Shown here: in pieces, positions 51,244 through 58,652 of the stretch
How the letters are laid out: each line of letters opens with the position of its first letter
How positions within the stretch are numbered: position 1 is the first letter of the stretch
Notes under the pieces: model-generated
Told to the model about the DNA's origin: nothing
What the model saw: the letters and a program-made list of their open reading frames with translations, nothing else
Databases searched by the model: none
Made by a program: the position numbers and the translations under genes
From: CAYQVW01 sp964421245
Lineage (GTDB): Bacteria; Margulisbacteria; WOR-1; XYC2-FULL-46-14
NCBI GenBank assembly: GCA_964421245.1
Contig: CAYQVW010000002.1
Location: 1-64,000 of the forward strand
Direction: 5' to 3'
DNA: 64,000 bases

Positions 51244-52283
51244 GGATAAACAGCGAGCTTGTTCAAGCCATCTGTCTCATCAAATCCACACATTAGATTC
51301 ATGTTTTGAACCGCCTGCCCTGCTGCTCCTTTTATTAGATTATCAATTACCGACATTACAATTACAGTATTAGTCGTTTCATTGTAAGCAACTGAAATAT
51401 CACAATAATTTGTATTGCTAACATATTTTGTACAAGGCTCGGAATCTATGACCCTAACAAACGGCGCATCTTTATAGAATTTTTTATATAGTTCCATAAT
51501 TTTTAATTTGTCATTTTTAATTTTTAATTTAGCATATATGGTAGCAAGTATTCCCCTGGTCATCGGCATTAAGTGGGGCACAAAAGTAACTTTGGCTCCC
51601 TGATCTCCTGATATCCTGATAACCTGATGCCCTATCTCCCCCATATGGCGGTGATTAGTAACCGCGTAAGGCATTACTCCCTCATTGCGCTCGCAAAATA
51701 GGGTGATCTGTTTTGCTCCACGCCCTGCTCCAGAGATTCCAGATTTTGCATCTATCATTATGCTTGTCAAATCAATAAGCTTGTTTTTAATAAGTGGAGC
51801 TAATCCTAAAATACTTGCTGTTGGATAACAGCCCGGGTTGCCAATTAATTGGGCTTTTTTAATTTTCTCTTTATAGAGCTCTGGAGAACCAAAAACCGCC
51901 ATTTTAAAGGCCTCTTTGTCTGGATGTTCAAGTTGGTACCATTTTTTAAAAATAGCCTCATCATCAAAACGATAATCGGCTCCAAGGTCAACAACTTTCT
52001 TCCCTGCTTTAATTATCTTTGGAACATAATTTAGGGCTATCCCATGAGGAAGAGCTAAAAAGACCAAATCAATAGAGGATAAATTTTTATCCAAATCTTC
52101 TAAAACCAAACATTTCAAATTACATAATCCATTTAGCTGTGGGTATAATTCTGAAATACTCTTTCCCTTATGTGCTGGCTCAGACATCAACCATTTAACT
52201 TCAACCTGCACATGCTTCAAAAGAATCGATAATAAATTAACCCCCGCATACCCCCCTGCTCCAATTATTCCTACTTTTATCAT
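51240..52283 (-). CDS. argC: N-acetyl-gamma-glutamyl-phosphate reductase
   Basis: 347 residues. NADP-binding GIIGAGGYAGVNLL at the N-terminus, catalytic Cys in IGNPGCYPTAS (about 146-156), GISGAGRGAKQITLFCERNEG, and the conserved VTFVPHLMPMTRGILATIYA. Reduces acetylglutamyl phosphate, step three of arginine synthesis. Two segments of the coding sequence are composed of short repeats: KLKIKNDKLKIM (51498-51531, AATTAAAAATT word) and HQVIRISGDQG (51598-51629, ATCAGG word). Both lie in loops that vary in the family and do not disrupt the frame. Confidence 0.96.
   Translation of the reverse strand: MIKVGIIGAGGYAGVNLLSILLKHVQVEVKWLMSEPAHKGKSISELYPQLNGLCNLKCLVLEDLDKNLSSIDLVFLALPHGIALNYVPKIIKAGKKVVDLGADYRFDDEAIFKKWYQLEHPDKEAFKMAVFGSPELYKEKIKKAQLIGNPGCYPTASILGLAPLIKNKLIDLTSIMIDAKSGISGAGRGAKQITLFCERNEGVMPYAVTNHRHMGEIGHQVIRISGDQGAKVTFVPHLMPMTRGILATIYAKLKIKNDKLKIMELYKKFYKDAPFVRVIDSEPCTKYVSNTNYCDISVAYNETTNTVIVMSVIDNLIKGAAGQAVQNMNLMCGFDETDGLNKLAVYP
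51498..51531. repeat. AATTAAAAATT repeat inside argC
   Basis: Minus strand AAATTAAAAATTAAAAAT, GAC, AAATTAAAAATT, the same arrangement as the left flank of S23 cassette 2 (29282). It encodes KLKIKNDKLKI. Confidence 0.65.
51598..51629. repeat. ATCAGG tandem repeat inside argC
   Basis: Minus strand: four ATCAGG units spaced about 8 bases apart (ATCAGGTT, ATCAGGAT, ATCAGGAG, ATCAGGGA), read in frame as HQVIRISGDQG. Confidence 0.5.
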
Positions 52284-52786
52284 TTGTATCTTTTCACCTC
52301 AAATTTAAATAATTCGACCGGATCCATTTCTGATATTCCGGCTTTCTGCCGACAGATTGCAATCTGCTGATCCGGAGTCTCTACCCCTTCCAAATCCGGC
52401 AAAAGCAATCCACGACGCAAACCAGATTTCACTATAATACCAAATTTTTTGGCATTTAGCTCCTTTTTTGATGGTATGGCAACCGGACTCGATAGCACAT
52501 CTACCGAAATAACAAGATCGGCTAGTTCATCTTCTAAAACCGGATTAAAACGCGGATCACGAGTTGCCGCCTCTATTCCATTTCTTATTATCTCTTCAGC
52601 AACATTGCTGGTAGTTGGAGAAAAGGTGCCAATACACCCCCTAAGTTGTCCATGCTTTTTCAAAGAGACAAAAACTCCGGCTTTGCCTTTCATCTCTTCT
52701 GTCTGTTCTGACGGAATTGGAAGTATTTTCCTATTCTTCACATACTCTTCAATTGCTTTTCTTGCTAACTCAACTAATTTACTCAT
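52280..52786 (-). CDS. AMMECR1 family protein
   Basis: 168 residues, a complete AMMECR1 domain: GVFVSLKKHGQLRGCIGTFSPTTSNVAEEIIRNGIEAATRDPRFNPV, with the invariant LRGCIG (about 50-55), and later RGLLLPDLEGVETPDQQIAICRQKAGI. Conserved from archaea to humans; the RGCIG loop suggests an enzymatic or RNA-related role but none is established. It overlaps the MEMO-like gene by 8 bases and argC by 4 bases. Linkage to a MEMO/AmmeMemoRadiSam B-type protein is common in prokaryotes. Confidence 0.93.
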   Translation of the reverse strand: MSKLVELARKAIEEYVKNRKILPIPSEQTEEMKGKAGVFVSLKKHGQLRGCIGTFSPTTSNVAEEIIRNGIEAATRDPRFNPVLEDELADLVISVDVLSSPVAIPSKKELNAKKFGIIVKSGLRRGLLLPDLEGVETPDQQIAICRQKAGISEMDPVELFKFEVKRYK

Positions 52787-53561
52787 AACTGACCACCATA
52801 TAGCCTACTCCAAATGGACCCTCATAAGATAAAAATTTGGGATTTAAGTTTGTCCCATCCAGGGATCCAAGCATAATTGCAATTGACCAAAGCGCATCCT
52901 GACCAGCCTCATCGGCTAGATCAGCTGGGAATTCAAGAATTCCCTTAATATCATTCTTACCAACTAATTCAACCAACTTCTTATCAAACTTAGCTCCCTC
53001 TGGACTAAATCCAGACGGGGCATTTTTAGTCAAACGATGAGACATGTCAGCCGAGGCAATTATTGCAACTTTTTTATTAAGTTTTTGTGCCACCCATTTT
53101 ATCTTCTTACCAAACTCATAAAGTCTTTCTAATGGCAAAAATCCTATTGCGATTGGAAGAATCGGCAAATTTATTTTTTCTTGCATTGGATAATACAATG
53201 GAACGATAACGGCATGATCCAAAACTGTTTCGGGAGAACGCGAAGCCAACGATCCTGCTTCCTTTACTAATTCAATTGCAAATTCCGGCATTCCTTTTAA
53301 TTGAAACCGAACTTGCGGTGCCCCAAAGTTCGCCAAGGATCCCTCAAAAACAGGATTAGTATAAACGGGAACACTTGAATTAGAAGCTGCCCCGTGGGGG
53401 GTAATGACTATAATACAGTCGAGCTCTTTTTCTATTTTTTTTAGTCTTTTTGAAACCAATTTAAGCGCATCTTGGCTTTTTTGGACTATTTTAATAGACT
53501 CTCTACCAACCTCTGGGATTAGTATTGGAGGATGCGGCATAATAGCTGCGTACTTAATCAT
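52779..53561 (-). CDS. MEMO / extradiol dioxygenase class III-like protein
   Basis: 260 residues of the LigB/MEMO superfamily: AAIMPHPPILIPEVGRE at the N-terminus (H9, H11 region), CIIVITPHGAASNSSVPVYTNP, VPLYYP (about 135), VAIIASADMSHRLTKNAP and DALWSIAIMLGSLDG near the end. In true extradiol dioxygenases the two N-terminal His and a Glu bind iron; in MEMO proteins the site is kept but the reaction is unclear. The gene heads the unit with AMMECR1 and argC-J-B, and its start is 19 bases from the divergent glmM start, with overlapping -10 boxes. Confidence 0.88.
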   Translation of the reverse strand: MIKYAAIMPHPPILIPEVGRESIKIVQKSQDALKLVSKRLKKIEKELDCIIVITPHGAASNSSVPVYTNPVFEGSLANFGAPQVRFQLKGMPEFAIELVKEAGSLASRSPETVLDHAVIVPLYYPMQEKINLPILPIAIGFLPLERLYEFGKKIKWVAQKLNKKVAIIASADMSHRLTKNAPSGFSPEGAKFDKKLVELVGKNDIKGILEFPADLADEAGQDALWSIAIMLGSLDGTNLNPKFLSYEGPFGVGYMVVSYE

Positions 53562-53580
53562 TTATGCTATAATACCATTT
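53562..53580. promoter_or_regulatory. Symmetric bidirectional promoter between the MEMO-like gene and glmM
   Basis: TATAAT on the plus strand (53568-53573) and TATTAT on the minus strand (53569-53574) overlap in five bases. Each is followed by 7 bases and a start codon (GTG-53581 for glmM, ATG-53561 for the MEMO-like gene). Both mRNAs are predicted to be leaderless. Confidence 0.72.
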
Positions 53581-54924
53581 GTGTTAAAAGTTACAATATC
53601 TGGAATACGAGGAATTGTAGACGAAAGCCTTACTGATGAGGTGGTTCAAAACTTTGCGCAGGCCTTTGGAACCTATTTGAATGGTGGAAAGGTTGTTGTA
53701 GGATCCGACACTCGTAAATCCGGTGAAAAAATCAAAAAGATCGTTTTAAAAGCGCTACAATCCTGTGGTTGTGAAGTTATCGACCTTGGGATTTCAACAA
53801 CCCCAACAGTTGGAATATTAACAACACACTTTGGTGCTGCTGGCGGAATGGTTATCACCGCATCTCACAACCCTAATCCCTGGAACGGTTTAAAATTTAT
53901 TGCTTCGGATGGTATTTTCTTAACTCCGAAAGAATTTGAAAAATTTGTTAAAATTTATGAGAGCAAAAGATTTATCAAGAAGAAACAAGGTAAAATATCT
54001 GCTTTCGCAGATGCAAACGAAGTTCATATTAAAAGGATCCGGAAGACAATTGACTTAGGCCTTATCCGGGAGCGTAAGTTTACGGTTGTACTTGATAGCT
54101 GCAATGGCGCAGGAAGCATAATAACTCCAAAACTATTGAAAGAGTTAGGAGTAAAGGTTATAGCAATAAACACCAAAATTGGCGTCGATTTTCCTCACGG
54201 TCCAGAACCAACTCCGGAAAACCTAAAAGAACTCTCAAAAGCAGTAATCAATAATAAAGCCGATATCGGCTTTGCTCAAGATCCAGACGCTGACCGCTTA
54301 TCAATTGTGACAAATAAGGGAGAAGCAATTTCCGAAGAATATACCCTGGCAATTGCCGCAAAATATGTTTTATCAAAAAATGTAAGGACAGGTCGTGACC
54401 TGTCCGTTGTTGCAAATCTCTCAACCAGTAATCTATTAGATGATGTTGCAAAAGAATACGGGGCAAAAATTATAAGAACTAAAATCGGAGAAGTTCATGT
54501 AGCTTGTAAAATAAAATCATCTGGAGCACAAATTGGTGGCGAGGGAAACGGTGGAGTAATATATCCCAAAATCGGCTTTAATCGCGATAGCCTAGTCGGA
54601 ATAGCCCTGATCTTAAGCTATCTTGCAGAAAGCAAAAAGAAGATTGATCAGATATTTACCGAACTACCAAAATACTATCTATATAAAACCAAAATAAAAT
54701 GTCTTGATCTTGTAGATGCAAAATCAATATTAGAAAAGGCTGAGAATCTATATAAGAACTCAAAAATAGACAAGACTGAAGGGGTTAAAATATTACTAGA
54801 AGATGCTTGGATTCATCTTAGGGCATCAAACACCGAACCAATTCTTAGGATTTTTTGTGAGGCACGTGATCCATCTTATGCAAAAAAACTAGCCGAAGAG
54901 ATAAAGTCAGCCCTTAAGGCCTAG
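53581..54924 (+). CDS. glmM: Phosphoglucosamine mutase (GlmM-like)
   Basis: 447 residues from GTG-53581; the frame is open upstream but crosses the divergent gene, and this start gives the usual GlmM length. The catalytic phosphoserine is S95 in ITASHNPNPWNGLKF; metal binding is DPDADRLSIV; sugar loop GGEGNGGVIYP; phosphate loop LRASNTEPILRIFCEA. It interconverts glucosamine-6-P and glucosamine-1-P for UDP-GlcNAc, matching the GlmU uridylyltransferase at 62479. A palindromic repeat is inserted in frame at 54386, encoding RTGRDLS in a surface loop. A phosphomannomutase/phosphoglucomutase role cannot be excluded from sequence alone. TAG stop; 3' end overlaps the convergent regulator gene by 18 bases. 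Confidence 0.9.
   Translation: MLKVTISGIRGIVDESLTDEVVQNFAQAFGTYLNGGKVVVGSDTRKSGEKIKKIVLKALQSCGCEVIDLGISTTPTVGILTTHFGAAGGMVITASHNPNPWNGLKFIASDGIFLTPKEFEKFVKIYESKRFIKKKQGKISAFADANEVHIKRIRKTIDLGLIRERKFTVVLDSCNGAGSIITPKLLKELGVKVIAINTKIGVDFPHGPEPTPENLKELSKAVINNKADIGFAQDPDADRLSIVTNKGEAISEEYTLAIAAKYVLSKNVRTGRDLSVVANLSTSNLLDDVAKEYGAKIIRTKIGEVHVACKIKSSGAQIGGEGNGGVIYPKIGFNRDSLVGIALILSYLAESKKKIDQIFTELPKYYLYKTKIKCLDLVDAKSILEKAENLYKNSKIDKTEGVKILLEDAWIHLRASNTEPILRIFCEARDPSYAKKLAEEIKSALKA
54386..54405. repeat. Palindromic repeat inside glmM
   Basis: GGACAGGTC-GT-GACCTGTCC, a perfect palindrome read in frame as RTGRDLS and preceded by TGTAA. Same family as 2357 and 6291. Confidence 0.75.
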
Positions 54925-56145
54925 CTCGCGAATCCTCTCTTCAAAAACCGATCTTGGTATATCCAAAAAACGGGCAGCCTTAACAATGTTGTTATCAAGA
55001 TTTTTTAGGGCAAAATCAAAAAAGAAACGCTCAAACTCTGCTCTAATTAATTGAATTTTGTAGTTTTGACTGGAATCAATTTCATTAATTTGCATCTTAT
55101 TAATCATCCCAGTTGTTAAAGGAAGATCTGAAAAAGAGAGATATTCTCTATCACATTTTAAAATCGCGTTTTTGAATAGCTCTTCCAGCTCAGAAAAGTT
55201 GCCAGGAAAATCATAATGAGTAAAAAAACGAATTAGATCATTTCCTAATGCTTTGATCTCCTTATTATATTTGCTGGAATATTTTTTTATGTAGGCAGCT
55301 AAAATAGTTGGGAGATCTTCTCTGCGAAAGCGCAAAGAAGGAATGTGAACCGTTTTAAAATGTTCTAATTCTTTTAAAGAGTCGCAAGATGAGAGAACTA
55401 TTCTAATTCCGCGATCAAGCTTCTTGTCTTCTCTCCAATTGTTTAAAAATCCAAGCAAGGTATGTCGAAAGTGATCGCTCAAGTTATCATATCCAGCCAA
55501 GTATAGTGTTTTTATTCTAAACTCCTTCTTATTATTCTCGGAAGAAGAGAGCAGATCGCGTAAAGTGGTCCAGAAAAATCCTTCGTCTTCTTCTCTGACA
55601 AAAGAATTAAGATTCAATGTTTTAAAAACTCCTCTACCTGAACTATTATTATGTATTAGCTTAGCAATCCTTTTCTTGTCGATTCCCACCTCACCCACAA
55701 CAACCAAATCAGAGAGAGCTGCAATCGATTCCTCCATTTCCTGAAGTAGAACGTTTTGCAAGACACTTCTTCCTTTTAGCCAGCAAATATCGCCTATCCC
55801 AATCAAAGAAACCTTTTTCTCCCCCTTTTTAAAAACCTCTGCAACAGCCTTGGTTAATCTCTTCTTATCAATCGGTTTTGGAATAAAGTCATAGGCCCCC
55901 AATCTGGTTGCAGAGACCGCTTGAGGGATATCTCTATTTTTAGAGATCACAATAACTGGGACTTGTGCATTAACTTGTTTAACTTCTTTAAAGTCATCCA
56001 AATTATAGGTTGAATCCATAATAACCAATCTGGGGGAAGAGGCCTGGAGTCGACTTAGGGCTTGATTAAGATCAAGGACCTTGCATTTATAATCTGAATC
56101 TAGCATTGATTTTATTTTTGAATCTTTTGAAATTATAAATATCAT
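54907..56145 (-). CDS. Degenerate NtrC-like response regulator
   Basis: 412 residues in the NtrC order. A receiver (about 1-110) keeps D in RLVIMDSTYN and K in DFIPKPI. The central AAA+ region (about 130-350) is eroded: the Walker A position reads VVVGEVGIDKKRIAK instead of GETGTGKE, and no GAFTGA loop is present, so it should not open sigma54 promoters by ATP hydrolysis. FRREDLPTILAAYIKKY and HYDFPGNFSELEELFKNAILKC match the family after the AAA core. A C-terminal Fis-type helix-turn-helix (NIVKAARFLDIPRSVFEERIRELGL) should still bind DNA. It overlaps the histidine kinase by 4 bases and is its likely partner; possibly a repressor, anti-activator or non-sigma54 regulator. Confidence 0.85.
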   Translation of the reverse strand: MIFIISKDSKIKSMLDSDYKCKVLDLNQALSRLQASSPRLVIMDSTYNLDDFKEVKQVNAQVPVIVISKNRDIPQAVSATRLGAYDFIPKPIDKKRLTKAVAEVFKKGEKKVSLIGIGDICWLKGRSVLQNVLLQEMEESIAALSDLVVVGEVGIDKKRIAKLIHNNSSGRGVFKTLNLNSFVREEDEGFFWTTLRDLLSSSENNKKEFRIKTLYLAGYDNLSDHFRHTLLGFLNNWREDKKLDRGIRIVLSSCDSLKELEHFKTVHIPSLRFRREDLPTILAAYIKKYSSKYNKEIKALGNDLIRFFTHYDFPGNFSELEELFKNAILKCDREYLSFSDLPLTTGMINKMQINEIDSSQNYKIQLIRAEFERFFFDFALKNLDNNIVKAARFLDIPRSVFEERIRELGLKG

Positions 56146-58613
56146 TGTTGCACCGGTAAGTATATGTGAAAAGCAGTTCCCTGACCAAGATTGCTTGTAA
56201 CTTTGATCTCTCCCCTATGGGCCTCTACAATATTGTGAGCAATGGTTAGGCCCAACCCTGTTCCACCATACTTTGTTGTAAAAAATGGATCAAATAGATG
56301 CTTTAGGTTCTCCTCTGATATTCCATGGCCAGTATCAGAGATTTCAACCAACACTCCCTGGATCAAACCCTCCATCTCTTTTCCTACTTTGGTATTGATT
56401 GTCATTGTTCCACCCTCAGGCATAGCTTGGATAGCATTAACAAATAGATTGGAAAAAACCTGTAATAATTGGTCCTTGTCTAAGGTTACTTCTGGAAGGT
56501 TGGCATAGTTTTTTACAATCTTAACTTGTCCCTCTTTTGCCTGACGTAAATAATCCTTTAGGATTTCTTCTAGATAATCTTTTATATCAACAGTTGAAAA
56601 CTTCATTTTTGTTGTGCGCGCAAAACGCAGCAAGCTTTCAACTATTCTGTCGATCCTACTAACCTCTTGCGGAACAATATCAATAAGTTTTGTTCTAAAT
56701 TCCGGATCCTCATATTTTATCGGTAAAAGCTGGGATAAAATCCTAAGGGAAGAGAGAGGGTTTTTTATCTCGTGCGCCATTCCAGCAGACATGGTTCCAA
56801 GCGCCTGCAACTTATCGGCTTGGCGAGCTTTATTCTCAAGCTCTTTGATCTCTGTTAAATCCCTAACCGCCAAGAGCATCCCGGTCTTCTTACTTGGAGT
56901 CCCAAGCAAAGTGGTATTAATCATGACAGGGATTAATCCCTTCTTTCGACTCAGCAATCCGGCCTCAAAGTTATAAAAGCATTTATCCTGGAGGGTACTA
57001 TTAATTGAAATAGAGAGCGGATTTTTTCCTTGAAAAATATCTTTATAAGGCTTTCCGATAATATCTCTTAATTGTTTTTCAATAATCTTGCACATTGATG
57101 GATTACTGCTTCGAATGATTCCATTTTCATCCGTAGTTAAAACACCATAAACCAAAGAATTGAGAACTTCTTCATTATAATTTTTCATTTCGAGCACTTC
57201 TTGATATAAACGCACATTGTCTAAGGCCAGAGCAGTCTGGCTGGCCAGGGTATTTAAAAGACGCATATCCTCTACTGTGTAAATATCTCCGGAAAGCTTT
57301 TCTCCGACAGCAATGATTCCAAGCAACTGATCCCGAAGCATTATCGGCATCCAAAGCCTAAATCCAATTGGCTTTGTTTCCCCTAATATATTTTCTAATT
57401 TTGATTTATCAAATCTTTCTCGTGCCAGTTCTTCTTCTACTTCTTCAAGAACAAGAATTCTCTCGGTTGATCTCAAATGTTCAACCAAATATCCATTGGT
57501 ATTTACCTCTATTTTTTTATAGCGGCCATCAGTAGAAATAGATGAGAGATCCACTGACTTATACTTGTTCCTACCTTTATCAAACACTAAAAAAGATATT
57601 TCCGATACCTTCATAACCTGAACAAAGGTTGAGACAATGAGTCCCGCAACTTCTTCCAATTGAATTTTACTGGATATTTCTCGACTTAGTGTGCGCAGCG
57701 TTTTTTGATAATCATAGCGGTGTCTTAAAAATATGCGATCAGTTACATTCTGAAAAGTACGCAACATCGGTTGAAAGAGAATCGCAATTATAAATGCAAT
57801 TAAGGCTCCACCAATTACAGATGTATATCCAACAATTCCTTGAAAGAGACGCTCAAAAATCAGAACCAAAACCGCATAAAAACTTATAATGAAACCGGTA
57901 AGCAATGTATAAAAAGCACCTTTTTGTAGGACTGTTTCAATGCCCATCAAGCGGTGTTTAACAATGGCATAGGCAACGGTAATAACGTACGAAACCACAA
58001 AGATATTTCCAAAAGGAGGGATTGGAATGTTATACCATAAAAGAAAATTAGTAGAACCACCTAGAAACCCAAGAAATGTCCCCCAAAAAATATAGACTAT
58101 TTGGTTTTTGAATGTGCGAGAATAGTCTGGATCATAGATAGTTTTAATCATCAAAAAGAGGCCATAAGCTACTAAACCAAAAAAATAACAAAAAAGAAAG
58201 GGATGGAATAAAATACCAGGATTTGGCCAAAATTGAAAACCAAGTTTAGAACCCACACCTGTTATAAAAAATGGAGTAAAGTTCGCCAATAAAATAGAGA
58301 GACAAATCAAATAAGCAAATCTTACAAAGGTCTTAAGCCTATCGCTAATTCTAAGTAAGACTGTAATAAAGTGAAAGTAGGTAACCGGAATTAATATGGC
58401 TCCAAACATAAAAGCACGAGCAAAGAAAAGAGCCGAATCATAATCTGGGGCCAACAACCACAAAAAATAAAAAAAACTCCAGATAGCTATACTAAACGAA
58501 AAAAGGCAAAAGGTAATATTAAGCAGGCTTCTTCTGTTCTTAAATAAAACGTAAAATCCAAGGAATAGCCCCGTTGTAGCAATAACCAAAGAACTTATAG
58601 AATAGTAGGTCAT
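56142..58613 (-). CDS. Membrane histidine kinase (7TM, GAF, PAS, HisKA, HATPase)
   Basis: 823 residues. About eight hydrophobic helices in residues 1-300 form a 7TM-type sensor as in XrtA/PEP-CTERM-associated PrsK kinases. A GAF domain follows (about 310-470, with ALDNVRLYQEV at its end), then PAS (about 480-590, GVLTTDENGIIRSSNPSM), HisKA with the phospho-His in MSAGMAHEIKNPLSSLRIL (about 614), and a HATPase with N box QVFSNLFVNAIQAMPEGG, G1 DTGHGIS and G2 GGTGLGLTIAHNIV. PrsK-like kinases pair with NtrC-type PrsR regulators; here the partner gene overlaps downstream but has lost its sigma54-activation motifs. A possible promoter overlaps the end of the previous gene. Confidence 0.93.
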   Translation of the reverse strand: MTYYSISSLVIATTGLFLGFYVLFKNRRSLLNITFCLFSFSIAIWSFFYFLWLLAPDYDSALFFARAFMFGAILIPVTYFHFITVLLRISDRLKTFVRFAYLICLSILLANFTPFFITGVGSKLGFQFWPNPGILFHPFLFCYFFGLVAYGLFLMIKTIYDPDYSRTFKNQIVYIFWGTFLGFLGGSTNFLLWYNIPIPPFGNIFVVSYVITVAYAIVKHRLMGIETVLQKGAFYTLLTGFIISFYAVLVLIFERLFQGIVGYTSVIGGALIAFIIAILFQPMLRTFQNVTDRIFLRHRYDYQKTLRTLSREISSKIQLEEVAGLIVSTFVQVMKVSEISFLVFDKGRNKYKSVDLSSISTDGRYKKIEVNTNGYLVEHLRSTERILVLEEVEEELARERFDKSKLENILGETKPIGFRLWMPIMLRDQLLGIIAVGEKLSGDIYTVEDMRLLNTLASQTALALDNVRLYQEVLEMKNYNEEVLNSLVYGVLTTDENGIIRSSNPSMCKIIEKQLRDIIGKPYKDIFQGKNPLSISINSTLQDKCFYNFEAGLLSRKKGLIPVMINTTLLGTPSKKTGMLLAVRDLTEIKELENKARQADKLQALGTMSAGMAHEIKNPLSSLRILSQLLPIKYEDPEFRTKLIDIVPQEVSRIDRIVESLLRFARTTKMKFSTVDIKDYLEEILKDYLRQAKEGQVKIVKNYANLPEVTLDKDQLLQVFSNLFVNAIQAMPEGGTMTINTKVGKEMEGLIQGVLVEISDTGHGISEENLKHLFDPFFTTKYGGTGLGLTIAHNIVEAHRGEIKVTSNLGQGTAFHIYLPVQQ

Positions 58614-58623
58614 TGATGGGATT

Positions 58624-58652
58624 ATTATTGCTCATTAGAGGAGAAAAATCAA
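58624..58652 (-). promoter_or_regulatory. Possible sigma70 promoter of the histidine kinase gene
   Basis: Minus strand: TTGATT (58647-58652), 17-base spacer, AATAAT (58624-58629), 10 bases before the ATG. It overlaps the stop codon of the preceding gene. Co-transcription from P11/P12 is the alternative. Confidence 0.4.

Noticed and set aside
53404..53580. An upstream extension of glmM by 59 codons
   Set aside because: It would run through the divergent MEMO-like gene and the promoter; GTG-53581 gives the normal GlmM length and an appropriate -10 distance.
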